Assembly (NCBI RefSeq): GCF_006503695.1
Contig: NZ_SBIK01000006.1
Span: forward strand, 62,001-126,000
Direction: 5' to 3'
From: Tepidiphilus succinatimandens
GTDB taxonomy: Bacteria; Pseudomonadota; Gammaproteobacteria; Burkholderiales; Rhodocyclaceae
DNA: 64,000 nucleotides
A program made the position numbers and the translations under genes. This document shows, in pieces, positions 11,592-20,588 of the stretch. Below the pieces are notes generated by a model. The model was not told the DNA's origin and did not search any database. It saw only the letters and a program-made list of their open reading frames with translations. How positions within the stretch are numbered: position 1 is the first letter of the stretch; each line of letters starts with the position of its first letter.

Positions 11592-11610
11592 GCGCCGCCT
11601 GGTGCGGCCT

Positions 11611-12258
11611 CTATTCGAGCTGTCCCCAGGGGCGGACACGCTCTTCCTCCCACCAGGTCATCGTCTGCACCAGTTCGGCGAGCGAATCGCTCGCCATCTT
11701 TTCCATCACGCGGGCACGATAGACCTCCACCGTCTTGATCGAGATACCCAGATCGTCTGCAACCTGCTTGTTGAGGCGACCCGCGACGATGAGCGCGAGC
11801 ACTTCGCGTTCGCGCTGCGACAGGCTCGCGAGGCGCCGCTCGATCTCCTGGCGCCGGCGCTGCCGCTCGCGCAAGGTGCGTGAACGCCCGAGCGCCTCCT
11901 CGATGCGATCGAGAAGCTGTGCGTCGGAAAACGGTTTTTCCAGGAAGTCGACTGCCCCCTTGCGCAACAGGCGTACCGCCATGGGAATGTCGCCGTGTCC
12001 GGTGATGAAGATCACCGCCAGCGGCAGCTCGCGCCGGCGCAACTCATCGAAGAGTTCCAGTCCGCTCATGCCGGGCATGCGCACGTCGAGCAGCACGCAG
12101 CCGCCGTCCTGCGGTCCGACGGCAGCAAGGAAACTCGCCGCATCGACGTAGGTGCGCACACAATGGCCGCTGCCTTCGAGCAGCCACTGCAGGGAATCGC
12201 GCATCGCCTCGTCGTCGTCGACGACATGCACGAGGCGCCCTTCCTCCATCCCGTTCAT
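11611..12258 (-). CDS. LuxR/FixJ-family two-component response regulator
   Basis: A 215-aa response regulator. The receiver domain (about 8-125) has the acidic cluster DDDE, phosphoacceptor D58 (LLDVRMPG) and K108 (LEKPF). A LuxR-type helix-turn-helix (about 145-200) follows, with LSQREREVLALIVAGRLNKQ. I chose the ATG at 12258 because GGAGG lies nine bases upstream, overlapping the end of the kinase gene; an ATG at 12249 is the alternative. It follows the histidine kinase by four bases, so the two form one system. The pair is divergent from aceE and is a good candidate for binding the palindromes upstream of aceE and aapJ. Confidence 0.93.
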   Translation of the reverse strand: MNGMEEGRLVHVVDDDEAMRDSLQWLLEGSGHCVRTYVDAASFLAAVGPQDGGCVLLDVRMPGMSGLELFDELRRRELPLAVIFITGHGDIPMAVRLLRKGAVDFLEKPFSDAQLLDRIEEALGRSRTLRERQRRRQEIERRLASLSQREREVLALIVAGRLNKQVADDLGISIKTVEVYRARVMEKMASDSLAELVQTMTWWEEERVRPWGQLE

Positions 12259-12262
12259 TTCC

Positions 12263-14332
12263 TCATTCCTCCAGCGGCAGGGTGAAGCGAAACACCGTCC
12301 CCCCTTGGGGATTGTCCTCCACCATGAGCCGTCCCTCATGGAATTCGACGATGGAGCGGCAGATCTTCAGGCCCATGCCCAGACCGTCGGGTTTGGTGGT
12401 GAAAAAGGAGGTGAAGATCTGCTCTCGTTCTTCCGGCGAGAGACCGCGGCCCCGATCGATCACGGCCACGGCCACGTGGCGTTCGTCCTGACGTGCCGCC
12501 TGTACCCGGATCTGGCGCGCAGCCGGCCTCGTGCGCGCCATCGCTTCGATGCCGTTGCGGATCAGATTCACCAGAACTTGCTCGATGAGGATCTGGTCGG
12601 CGCGCACCGGCGGCAGCACCTCGGGAAGCTCCACCAGAAGACGCACGTTGTGCCGCTTGGCCTCGGGTGTCATGATCTCGACGGCCCCCTCTACAATTTC
12701 GGCAAGCGGCACCGACTCGCGCCGCGGTTCGGACTTGCGCACGAAGTCGCGGATGCGGTTGAGGATGGAGCCGGCGCGCTCGGCCTGCGTCGCCGCTTTC
12801 TCGAGCACGGCACGCGCGGCCGCCTCGTCGAGCCGACCCTGCTCCAGCCGGCTCATGCCGCCGCGACAATAATTGGCGATCGCCGCGAGTGGCTGGTTGA
12901 GCTCGTGCGCGAGGGTCGACGCCATCTCGCCCATGGTGATGAGCCGCGCCGTCTGCTGCAGTTGGGCCTGGCGCTGCAGCTCCAGCGCGCGCAGATGCTG
13001 ATGGACGGTGATGTCGGTGGCGATCGCCATGCGCACGATGCGCCCATCGACCCAGCGCGTGAGCTGCTCGTGCACATGGTACCAGCGCCCGGACTCGGGA
13101 TGCTGCACTTCGCCGTCGAACAGCTCGCGGGGTAGCGTCTCTTCGTCGGGATGGGCATCCTCCGGTTCGAGAGAGAACGGTCGAGGCACGCCCAAGGCCG
13201 ACGCCCGCTGTCCCACCGCGTCGAAACCATAGATGCGCTTGAATGCCCGGTTGGCGAAGAGGATCTCGTCGCTTTCCCAGTCTGCCACGAAGACCGCGGC
13301 ATCGAGCCCCTCCAGCACCGCAGCGAAACGGCGTTGGGCCGCTTCGAGCGCGGCGCGCACCCGCCGCGCCTCGGTCACGTCGGTCACGGCCGCCATCCAG
13401 CCGGTGTGCCGCCCCTCGCCATCGATGAGCGGAGAGAGGTAAAAACGCACGTCGAGCCGCTCGCCGTCCTTGCGCCGGATGCGCATGTCGAACCCCTCGG
13501 GAGGGAAACGGCCCGCGAGCGTCATGCGCAGGCTCTCCCAGCACGTCTCGAGCGATTCCTCCGGCCAATAGGGAAACGGTGGCCCGCACCCGAGCAGTTC
13601 TTCCTCCGTGAACCCCACCAATCGGCAGAAGGCGGGGTTCACATAGATGATGCGCCCCTGCAGATCGATCGCCCGCAGGCCGGTGACGAGGGATTCCTCC
13701 ATCGCGCGGCGAAAGGCCATCTCGGCCTGCAGCGCCTGCTCGGTCTGTTTTGCTCGGGTGATGTCATGAGCGATGGCGTAGCAGGCATCCTCGTCATTGA
13801 CCGGGTTGATGTGCCACGACAGCCAACGATATTCGCCGGTAATACCATGCATGCGGGCGACGAATTCCACCGCCTCGCCGCTCGAGAGCCGGCGCAGGGC
13901 CGACATCGTTTCGGCCAAGTCGTCGTGGTGCACCAGATCGATGAGCGACTTGCCCTGCAGCATCCTCTCGGTATAGCCGAGCACTCGGGGGAACGCCGCA
14001 TTGCAGCGCAGGATCTTTCCGTCTTGCCCCAGCACTGCCAGCAGGTCGAGCGAAAAATGGAAGAGCCGGTCCCGCTCGCGTTCGAGCCGCCTCAGGGCCA
14101 AACCACGCTGCCGAATGCGAACGAGGAGCACGATCACCCACGCTCCCAGAGCAGCGATCACCAGCAGCATGGTCAGCATCTCGGCGTTGACGCCGGTGGC
14201 GGCTTCCGAAGCGCCCCACTGGTAAAGCATGGCTCCGGCGCCTAACATGATCAGGGCAAACAGGGCCCCTGCGGCGCCAAAACGCACAGGGGCATCGTCG
14301 CGCGAGGAACTGACGGGGAGACTGGTCTTCAT
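12263..14332 (-). CDS. Membrane PAS-domain sensor histidine kinase
   Basis: About 689 aa from the ATG at 14332. Two transmembrane segments (about 20-38 and 53-72) are followed by three PAS/PAC domains (roughly 85-195, 205-325, 335-445). A HisKA domain with phosphoacceptor H476 (TLAHELNQPL) and an HATPase domain with GLGMGLKICRSIVE complete the kinase. The architecture resembles FixL-like kinases, but no heme or other cofactor residue is recognisable, so the signal is unknown. An in-frame ATG at 14398 is an alternative start; neither has a convincing ribosome-binding site. It is transcribed with its response regulator and away from aceE. Confidence 0.9.
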   Translation of the reverse strand: MKTSLPVSSSRDDAPVRFGAAGALFALIMLGAGAMLYQWGASEAATGVNAEMLTMLLVIAALGAWVIVLLVRIRQRGLALRRLERERDRLFHFSLDLLAVLGQDGKILRCNAAFPRVLGYTERMLQGKSLIDLVHHDDLAETMSALRRLSSGEAVEFVARMHGITGEYRWLSWHINPVNDEDACYAIAHDITRAKQTEQALQAEMAFRRAMEESLVTGLRAIDLQGRIIYVNPAFCRLVGFTEEELLGCGPPFPYWPEESLETCWESLRMTLAGRFPPEGFDMRIRRKDGERLDVRFYLSPLIDGEGRHTGWMAAVTDVTEARRVRAALEAAQRRFAAVLEGLDAAVFVADWESDEILFANRAFKRIYGFDAVGQRASALGVPRPFSLEPEDAHPDEETLPRELFDGEVQHPESGRWYHVHEQLTRWVDGRIVRMAIATDITVHQHLRALELQRQAQLQQTARLITMGEMASTLAHELNQPLAAIANYCRGGMSRLEQGRLDEAAARAVLEKAATQAERAGSILNRIRDFVRKSEPRRESVPLAEIVEGAVEIMTPEAKRHNVRLLVELPEVLPPVRADQILIEQVLVNLIRNGIEAMARTRPAARQIRVQAARQDERHVAVAVIDRGRGLSPEEREQIFTSFFTTKPDGLGMGLKICRSIVEFHEGRLMVEDNPQGGTVFRFTLPLEE

Positions 14333-14404
14333 CGGTAGGTGGGAACGCACGGAGACGGAAAAATTCCTCGACCGACAATGTCGCGCATTCCTGGCCATTC
14401 CACC

Positions 14405-14423
14405 ACTAGGGGAAACCCGTAGT
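14405..14423. promoter_or_regulatory. Palindromic candidate operator upstream of aceE
   Basis: The sequence ACTAGGGGAAACCCGTAGT is an imperfect inverted repeat (TA-GGG-AAA-CCC-TA core). It lies between the histidine kinase gene and aceE, about 35 bp upstream of the predicted aceE -35 box. A similar element occurs at 20488-20501 before aapJ. Binding by the adjacent LuxR regulator is inferred. Confidence 0.5.
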
Positions 14424-14456
14424 CATGCCACCGTCTCTTCGTGCTGCAGCGCACGA

Positions 14457-14485
14457 TTGCGCTTCGTGAAATTAAATTTTATATT
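14457..14485 (+). promoter_or_regulatory. Promoter of aceE-aceF-lpdA
   Basis: TTGCGC (14457-14462) and TATATT (14480-14485) are separated by 17 bp, in an unusually AT-rich patch directly upstream of aceE. The weak -35 fits an activator-dependent promoter. Confidence 0.6.
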
Positions 14486-14515
14486 GCGGGATGTACACCG
14501 CAAAAGGAGCCGCTC

Positions 14516-17206
14516 ATGTCCGTCCAGTCCCAGCACCACGTCCATCCAGATCCGGATCCTGAAGAAACACGCGAGTGGTTGGACGCGCTCGACGCCGTCC
14601 TCGAACACGAAGGCCCGGAGCGGGCGCACGCGCTCCTCGAGACCTTGATCGAAGAGGCCCGAGAACACGGCGTTGACATTCCCTATTCGGCCAACACCGC
14701 CTACATCAACACCATCCCGGTCGAACTGCAGCCGCCTTATCCGGGCGACCCCGATCTGGAAATCAAGATCCACTCGTACATCCGCTGGAATGCGATGGCC
14801 ATGGTGGTACGTGCCAACCGCGATTCCAACGTGGGCGGGCATATCGCTTCCTTCGCCTCGGCCGCCGTGCTCTACGACGTGGGGTTCAACCACTTTTTCC
14901 ATGCGCCGAACGAAAAGCATCCAGGGGACCTCGTCTTCTTCCAGGGACACTCCGCTCCGGGCATCTACGCGCGCGCCTTCATGCTCGGCCGGCTCACGCA
15001 AGAGCAGCTCATCAGCTATCGGCGCGAGATCGACGGCAAGGGGCTTTCCTCCTATCCCCACCCCTGGCTGATGCCGGCCTTCTGGCAATTTCCCACCGTC
15101 TCCATGGGGCTGGGTCCCATCCAGGCGATCTATCAGGCGCGCTTCATCAAGTATCTCGCCTGCCGGGGGCTGCTCGACGCGGAACGAGCCGCCAAGCGCA
15201 AAGTGTGGTGTTTCGTCGGCGACGGGGAAGTCGACGAGGTCGAGACCTTGGGCGCGATCGGTATGGCAGCGCGCGAGAAGCTCGACAATCTCATCTTCGT
15301 CATCAACTGCAACCTGCAGCGGCTCGACGGTCCGGTGCGCGGCAACGGCAAGATCATCCAGGAACTGGAAGCCGAGTTCCGCGGCGCCGGCTGGAACGTC
15401 ATCAAGGTGATCTGGGGCTCGCGCTGGGACGCGCTCTTTGCCCGCGACAAGCAGGGCATCCTGAAAAAGCGCCTCATGGAGCTGTGCGACGGCGACTACC
15501 AGACGTTCCGCGCCAAGAACGGGGCCTACATCCGCGAACACCTCTTCAACACCCCCGAGCTGAAAGCACTGGTGGCCGACTGGACCGACGAGGAAATCTG
15601 GGAACTCAACCGCGGCGGCCACGACCTTTTCAAGGTGCACGCCGCCTACAAGGCCGCCGTCGAGCACCAGGGGCAGCCGACGGTGATCCTCGCCAAGACC
15701 ATCAAGGGCTACGGCATGGGCCAGGCGGGCGAGGCGATGAACATCGCCCACCAGGCAAAGAAAATGGATCACGACGCGATCCGCAGTTTCCGCGACCGTT
15801 TCCGTCTCCCGGTCCCCGACGACCAGATCGATGCGCTGCCTTTCCTCACTTTCGCGCCCGACTCGCCCGAGGCGCGCTACATGCACGAACGGCGCCAGGC
15901 GCTGGGCGGCTATCTGCCGCAGCGGCGGCAGAAAGCGAGCGAATCGCTGGAAATTCCGCCGCTCGAATCGTTTGCCTCCTTCTTTGCCGGCAGCGGCGAA
16001 GGGCGCGAGATCTCCACGACCATGGCGCTGGTACGCATGATGATCCAGCTCATGCGCGACAAGAAGATCGGCAAGCGCGTGGTGCCCATCGTACCGGACG
16101 AGTCGCGCACCTTCGGCATGGAAGGGATGTTTCGCCAGTTCGGCATCTGGAACCAGGAAGGGCAGAAATACGTTCCCGAGGATCATGACCAGCTGATGTT
16201 CTACAAGGAGTCGCGCGACGGCCAGATCCTGGAGGAGGGGATCAACGAAGCGGGCGCGACGAGCGACTGGATCGCGGCGGCCACGAGCTACAGCGTGCAC
16301 GACGTGATCACGATCCCCTTCTACATCTTCTATTCCATGTTCGGCTTCCAGCGCACGATGGATCTCATCTGGGCGGCGGGAGATCAGCGCGCCCGGGGCT
16401 TTCTCATCGGCGGCACCTCGGGGCGCACGACCTTGAACGGGGAAGGGCTGCAGCACCAGGACGGCCACAGCCACGTGCTCGCGCACGTCGTGCCCAACTG
16501 CATCAGCTACGACCCGACCTTCCAGTACGAACTCGCCGTGATCGTGCACGAAGGCTTGCGGCGCATGATGGCGGAACAGGAAGACGTCTTCTACTACATC
16601 ACCGTGCTCAACGAGAACTACGAGCATCCGCCCATGCCCGAAGGCGAGAGCGTGCGCGAGGACATTCTCAAGGGAATGTATCTGCTGCGCGCTGCCCCGG
16701 CCGGCGACGCGCCCCGCGTGCAGCTCATGGGGTGCGGCTCCATCCTGCGCGAAGTGATGGCCGCGGCCGACATCCTGCGCGAGGACTGGGGCGTGGCCGC
16801 CGACGTGTGGAGCTGCACGAGCTTCAACGAGCTCGCCCGCGACGGCCAGGACACGGTGCGCTGGAACCTGCTGCATCCGCTGGAATCGCCGCGCAAGAGC
16901 CACGTCGAGCAGAAGCTCTCCGGGCACCGCGGACCAGCGGTGGCGGCGACCGACTACGTCAAGCTCTTTGCCGAGCAGATCCGTCCCTTCGTCAAGCGCA
17001 CCTATTACACGCTGGGCACCGACGGTTTCGGGCGCTCCGATACCCGCGAAAAGCTGCGATTCCATTTCGAGGTCGACCGGCATTGGGTGACGCTCGCCGC
17101 GCTCATGGCACTTGCCGAAGACGGCGAACTGCCGCGGCGCAAGGTGGCCGAGGCCATCGTCCGCTACGGCATCGATCCCGCCAAACCCAACCCGCGCACG
17201 GCCTAA
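14516..17206 (+). CDS. aceE: Pyruvate dehydrogenase E1 component (homodimeric type)
   Basis: An 896-aa thiamine-diphosphate enzyme that decarboxylates pyruvate and acetylates the lipoyl group of E2. The TPP-binding motif begins GDGEVDE (around residue 240; E. coli has GDGEMDE) and ends with NCNLQR. Its full length matches the single-chain AceE family rather than the alpha/beta type. The ATG at 14516 follows AAAAGGAG. It heads the aceE-aceF-lpdA operon, with aceF 12 bp downstream. Control by the divergent kinase/regulator pair is suggested by the upstream palindrome. Confidence 0.98.
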   Translation: MSVQSQHHVHPDPDPEETREWLDALDAVLEHEGPERAHALLETLIEEAREHGVDIPYSANTAYINTIPVELQPPYPGDPDLEIKIHSYIRWNAMAMVVRANRDSNVGGHIASFASAAVLYDVGFNHFFHAPNEKHPGDLVFFQGHSAPGIYARAFMLGRLTQEQLISYRREIDGKGLSSYPHPWLMPAFWQFPTVSMGLGPIQAIYQARFIKYLACRGLLDAERAAKRKVWCFVGDGEVDEVETLGAIGMAAREKLDNLIFVINCNLQRLDGPVRGNGKIIQELEAEFRGAGWNVIKVIWGSRWDALFARDKQGILKKRLMELCDGDYQTFRAKNGAYIREHLFNTPELKALVADWTDEEIWELNRGGHDLFKVHAAYKAAVEHQGQPTVILAKTIKGYGMGQAGEAMNIAHQAKKMDHDAIRSFRDRFRLPVPDDQIDALPFLTFAPDSPEARYMHERRQALGGYLPQRRQKASESLEIPPLESFASFFAGSGEGREISTTMALVRMMIQLMRDKKIGKRVVPIVPDESRTFGMEGMFRQFGIWNQEGQKYVPEDHDQLMFYKESRDGQILEEGINEAGATSDWIAAATSYSVHDVITIPFYIFYSMFGFQRTMDLIWAAGDQRARGFLIGGTSGRTTLNGEGLQHQDGHSHVLAHVVPNCISYDPTFQYELAVIVHEGLRRMMAEQEDVFYYITVLNENYEHPPMPEGESVREDILKGMYLLRAAPAGDAPRVQLMGCGSILREVMAAADILREDWGVAADVWSCTSFNELARDGQDTVRWNLLHPLESPRKSHVEQKLSGHRGPAVAATDYVKLFAEQIRPFVKRTYYTLGTDGFGRSDTREKLRFHFEVDRHWVTLAALMALAEDGELPRRKVAEAIVRYGIDPAKPNPRTA

Positions 17207-17218
17207 AGGAGATTCCCG

Positions 17219-18592
17219 ATGGCATCCCTCATCGAAGTGAAGGTACCGGACATCGGCGACTATCACGACGTGCCGGTGATCGAGGTATTGGTCAAGCCCG
17301 GCGACGTGCTCGCGCCCGAAGATCCGATCTGCACCCTCGAATCGGACAAGGCCACCATGGACGTGCCCTGCCCCGTGGCCGGCGTCGTGCGCGAAGTGCT
17401 CGTCAAGGTCGGCGACAAGGTCTCCGAAGGTACCCCCGTCATCCGCCTCGAAGCCAAAGAAGCCGGCAAGGAGGCCGAGGCGCATGCCTCCGTGGCGACA
17501 CCGGCCGAGCCTCCCGCCGAATCGGGCACGCCGGCATCGGCAACCGGCGGCGAAACGTCTGCCCCTGCCGAGCCGCCCCGATCGGCTCCTGCCGTCGGTG
17601 CGGCGGCATGGGCGCCGGTGGCTGAACCCGCAGCCCCTGCCCCCGTCGCACCTACACCGATCCAGCTCGGCGGCAAGATCCACGCCAGCCCCGTGGTGCG
17701 TGCCTTTGCCCGCGAGCTCGGAGTCGATCTCTCCAAGGTCACTCCGTCCGGGCCGAACGGCCGCATTCTGCGTGAAGACGTCGTCGCCCACGTCAAGCGC
17801 GTGATGCAAAGTGAAACCAGGGAGCCGTCCAAGGCGGGCGGCGGCTCGTTGCTCGCCGGCTTGGAATTGCCGCCCTGGCCCAAGGTCGACTTCGCCAAGT
17901 TCGGCCCGATCGAGGTCAAGGAGCTGGGGCGCATCAAGAAGATCTCGGCGGCGAACCTCGCGCGCAATTGGATCATGATCCCGGCGGTCACCTACCACGA
18001 CGAGGCCGACGTCACCGAGCTCGAAGCCTTCCGCCGCGAGCTCAACCGCGAGCACGAAAAGGAAGGGATCAAGTTCACCATGCTCGCCTTCCTCATCAAG
18101 GCGGTGGTGGCGGCGCTGCAGCGCTTCCCCGACATGAATACCAGCCTCGACGGGGACAAGCTCGTCTATAAGCGCTACTACCACATCGGCTTTGCCGCCG
18201 ACACGCCGCAAGGTCTGGTGGTGCCGGTGCTGAAAGAGGCCGACAAGAAGGGGCTGCGCGAGATCGCGGTCGAGACGGCCGAGCTCGCCCGCAAGGCGCG
18301 CGAAGGCAAACTCAAGCCGGCCGAGATGCAAGGCGCCACCTTCACCATCTCCAGCCTGGGAGGAATCGGCGGCACGGGGTTTGCCCCTATCATCAACGCG
18401 CCCGAGGTGGCGATCCTGGGCGTGAACAAGATCGCCGTCAAACCGGTGTGGGACGGCAAGGCGTTCGTGCCGCGCCAGATCCTGCCGCTGTCGCTCACGG
18501 CGGATCATCGCGTCATCGACGGGGCCTACGCCACGCGCTTCACCACCCACCTTGCCCAGCTGCTCGCCGATTTCCGGCGGGTACTGCTCTAA
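17219..18592 (+). CDS. aceF: Dihydrolipoamide acetyltransferase (E2 of pyruvate dehydrogenase)
   Basis: A 457-aa E2 core protein. It has a single N-terminal lipoyl domain (1-85; lipoyl lysine in ESDKATMDVP), an Ala/Pro-rich linker, an E1/E3-binding domain (about 155-200, HASPVVRAFARELGVDL) and a C-terminal acetyltransferase domain with the catalytic DHRVIDG motif. E. coli has three lipoyl domains; one here is compensated by a second copy fused to lpdA. The first 245 bases of the gene are nearly identical to the start of lpdA. Confidence 0.97.
   Translation: MASLIEVKVPDIGDYHDVPVIEVLVKPGDVLAPEDPICTLESDKATMDVPCPVAGVVREVLVKVGDKVSEGTPVIRLEAKEAGKEAEAHASVATPAEPPAESGTPASATGGETSAPAEPPRSAPAVGAAAWAPVAEPAAPAPVAPTPIQLGGKIHASPVVRAFARELGVDLSKVTPSGPNGRILREDVVAHVKRVMQSETREPSKAGGGSLLAGLELPPWPKVDFAKFGPIEVKELGRIKKISAANLARNWIMIPAVTYHDEADVTELEAFRRELNREHEKEGIKFTMLAFLIKAVVAALQRFPDMNTSLDGDKLVYKRYYHIGFAADTPQGLVVPVLKEADKKGLREIAVETAELARKAREGKLKPAEMQGATFTISSLGGIGGTGFAPIINAPEVAILGVNKIAVKPVWDGKAFVPRQILPLSLTADHRVIDGAYATRFTTHLAQLLADFRRVLL
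17225..17470 (+). repeat. Lipoyl-domain repeat, copy 1 (in aceF)
   Basis: These bases match 18612-18857 in lpdA at a constant offset of 1387 bp with only about a dozen differences and no gaps. Confidence 0.9.
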
Positions 18593-18608
18593 AGCGGAGG
18601 CGAATTCC

Positions 18609-20447
18609 ATGTCCCTCATCGAAGTAAAGGTACCGGACATCGGGGACTATCACGACGTGCCGGTGATCGAGGTGCTGGTCAAGCCCGGCGACGTGCTCGC
18701 GCCCGAAGATCCGATCTGCACCCTCGAATCGGACAAGGCCACCATGGACGTGCCCTGCCCCGTGGCCGGCATCGTGCGCGAGGTGCTCGTCAAGGTCGGC
18801 GACAAGGTCTCCGAAGGCACTCCTGTCATTCGCCTCGAAGCCGCCGAGGCGGGCAAGCAGGCCGAGGCGTCCTCTGCCCCAGCCGGAGCCGTCGCTGCGT
18901 CCGCTCCGGCGCAGACCGGATCGGCTCCCATGCCGGCGGCGACGCATTCCGCTCCTCGATCCGACGCAGCGGCAGCGGCAGTGTCGGCCGCGCCCGCCTT
19001 CGCCGGAGAAGTCCACCACCGCTGCCAGCTGCTCGTACTCGGCGGCGGCCCCGGGGGCTATTCCGCGGCGTTTCGCGCGGCCGATCTCGGGCTCGACGTG
19101 CTGTTGGTCGAACGCGAGGCGGTGCTTGGGGGGGTGTGCCTCAACGTGGGCTGCATCCCCTCCAAGGCCCTGCTGCATCTGGCTGCAGCAATCGATGCGC
19201 GCACGCATCTCGCCCAGGCCGGGATCGTCTTCGAGGCGCCAACAATCGAGCTCGAGCGGGTACGCGCGCACCGCGACGAGGTCGTCGGACGGCTAACCAA
19301 AGGCCTTGCGGGCATGGCCAAGGCGCGCGGCGTGCGGGTGCTGCAGGCAGAAGGCCGGCTCGTCGGGCTCCATCACCTCGAAGTGCGGCGCATGGAGGGC
19401 GATCCGGCGCGCCCGAGCGGCACCGTGGAGATCGTCGAATTCGAACAGGCGATCCTCGCCGCCGGTTCGCGGCCAGTGCGCCTGCCATTCCAGCCGGACG
19501 ACCCCCGCGTGGTCGATTCCACCGGTGCGCTGGCGCTGCCCTTGCTGCCACGGCGCATGCTGGTGGTGGGCGGCGGCATCATCGGCCTGGAAATGGGTAC
19601 GGTCTATGCCGCCTTCGGCGCCACGGTCGATGTGGTGGAGGCGACGGCAGATCTCTTTCCCGGCGCCGACCGTGACCTCGTTCGCGTCTGGGAGAAGAAA
19701 AACGCCGCCCGCTTCGGCGCGCTCTACCGCAACACGCGCACCACGGCGCTGGAAGCGCGCGACGACGGCATCTGGGCGATGTTGGATGGCGAAGCGGCGC
19801 CCAAGGAAGCGCAACGCTACGACCTCGTGCTGGTGGCCGTGGGGCGTCGCTCCAACGGCCCCCTGCTCGGGCTCGAGGCGGCGGGCGTGCATCTCGACGA
19901 GCGAGGATTCATCCCGGTCGATCCGCAACGGCGCACCAACGTGCCGCACGTTTTTGCGATCGGAGATCTCACCGGCAATCCGATGCTCGCGCACAAGGCC
20001 GTGCACGAAGGACACGTGGCGGCGGAAGCGGCCGCCGGCCGCAAAGCGGCGTTCGATGCGCTGCAGATCCCCTCGGTGGCCTACACCGACCCCGAGATCG
20101 CCTGGGCCGGGCTCACCGAAACCGAAGCCAAGGCCCGCGGACTCAAAGTGGAGAAAGCCGTCTTTCCCTGGGCTGCCTCGGGGCGAGCGATCGCCAACGG
20201 CTGCGAGGAAGGATTCACCAAACTGCTGTTCGACGCCGAAACGCATCGTCTGGTCGGCGGGGCCATCGTCGGCGCCGGCGCGGGGGATCTGATCGGCGAG
20301 ATCTGCCTGGCGATCGAAATGGGGGCGGAAGCGGGTGACATCGCCCGCACCATCCATCCCCACCCGACGCTCATCGAAACGGTAGGACTGGCGGCGGAAG
20401 TGGCCGAAGGGAGCTGCACCGACCTGCCTCCCGCCCGCAAACGCTGA
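18609..20447 (+). CDS. lpdA: Dihydrolipoamide dehydrogenase (E3) with fused N-terminal lipoyl domain
   Basis: A 612-aa flavoprotein that reoxidises dihydrolipoamide with NAD+. Residues 1-85 are a lipoyl domain (ESDKATMDVP) joined by an Ala-rich linker to the FAD/NAD disulfide oxidoreductase. The oxidoreductase shows GGGPGGYSAAFRAADLG (FAD), the redox-active pair in GGVCLNVGCIPSK, and the C-terminal HPHPTLIETVG motif whose histidine is catalytic. Lipoyl-E3 fusions are known in betaproteobacterial and Neisseria pyruvate dehydrogenases. I chose the ATG at 18609 (preceded by GCGGAGG); the frame upstream overlaps aceF. Confidence 0.97.
   Translation: MSLIEVKVPDIGDYHDVPVIEVLVKPGDVLAPEDPICTLESDKATMDVPCPVAGIVREVLVKVGDKVSEGTPVIRLEAAEAGKQAEASSAPAGAVAASAPAQTGSAPMPAATHSAPRSDAAAAAVSAAPAFAGEVHHRCQLLVLGGGPGGYSAAFRAADLGLDVLLVEREAVLGGVCLNVGCIPSKALLHLAAAIDARTHLAQAGIVFEAPTIELERVRAHRDEVVGRLTKGLAGMAKARGVRVLQAEGRLVGLHHLEVRRMEGDPARPSGTVEIVEFEQAILAAGSRPVRLPFQPDDPRVVDSTGALALPLLPRRMLVVGGGIIGLEMGTVYAAFGATVDVVEATADLFPGADRDLVRVWEKKNAARFGALYRNTRTTALEARDDGIWAMLDGEAAPKEAQRYDLVLVAVGRRSNGPLLGLEAAGVHLDERGFIPVDPQRRTNVPHVFAIGDLTGNPMLAHKAVHEGHVAAEAAAGRKAAFDALQIPSVAYTDPEIAWAGLTETEAKARGLKVEKAVFPWAASGRAIANGCEEGFTKLLFDAETHRLVGGAIVGAGAGDLIGEICLAIEMGAEAGDIARTIHPHPTLIETVGLAAEVAEGSCTDLPPARKR
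18612..18857 (+). repeat. Lipoyl-domain repeat, copy 2 (in lpdA)
   Basis: Second copy of the aceF segment 17225-17470; even third-codon positions are mostly shared, pointing to recent duplication or ongoing gene conversion. Confidence 0.9.
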
Positions 20448-20456
20448 CTCGACCTT

Positions 20457-20485
20457 GGGCGGCGAGCCTTTCTGGCTTGCCGCCC
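20457..20485 (+). terminator. Hairpin after lpdA
   Basis: GGGCGGC (20457-20463) pairs with GCCGCCC (20479-20485), with further inner AGCC/GGCT pairing, ten bases after the lpdA stop codon. No T-run follows, so termination may be weak or Rho-assisted. Confidence 0.5.
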
Positions 20486-20487
20486 CT

Positions 20488-20501
20488 TAGGGAAATCCCT
20501 A
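20488..20501. promoter_or_regulatory. Perfect palindrome upstream of aapJ, candidate operator
   Basis: TAGGGAAATCCCTA is a perfect 14-bp inverted repeat, followed by GTC as in the aceE element at 14405-14423. It ends 23 bp before the predicted -35 of aapJ. Confidence 0.5.
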
Positions 20502-20524
20502 GTCGCTGATTTCCCCATTCCCTC

Positions 20525-20553
20525 TTGCGATCCGCCAGCCTCTGTCCGATACT
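20525..20553 (+). promoter_or_regulatory. Promoter of the aapJQMP operon
   Basis: TTGCGA (20525-20530) and GATACT (20548-20553) are 17 bp apart. The -35 closely resembles that of aceE (TTGCGC). Confidence 0.55.
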
Positions 20554-20588
20554 TTCCAACGGTCCCGCACCCTAAAGGAGAGCTCCCC

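Noticed and set aside
14423-18640. A 1405-codon minus-strand open frame opposite aceE-aceF
   Set aside because: It is antisense to clearly conserved genes; long antisense frames are expected from GC-rich codon usage, and the product is Arg/His/Asp-rich with no domain.
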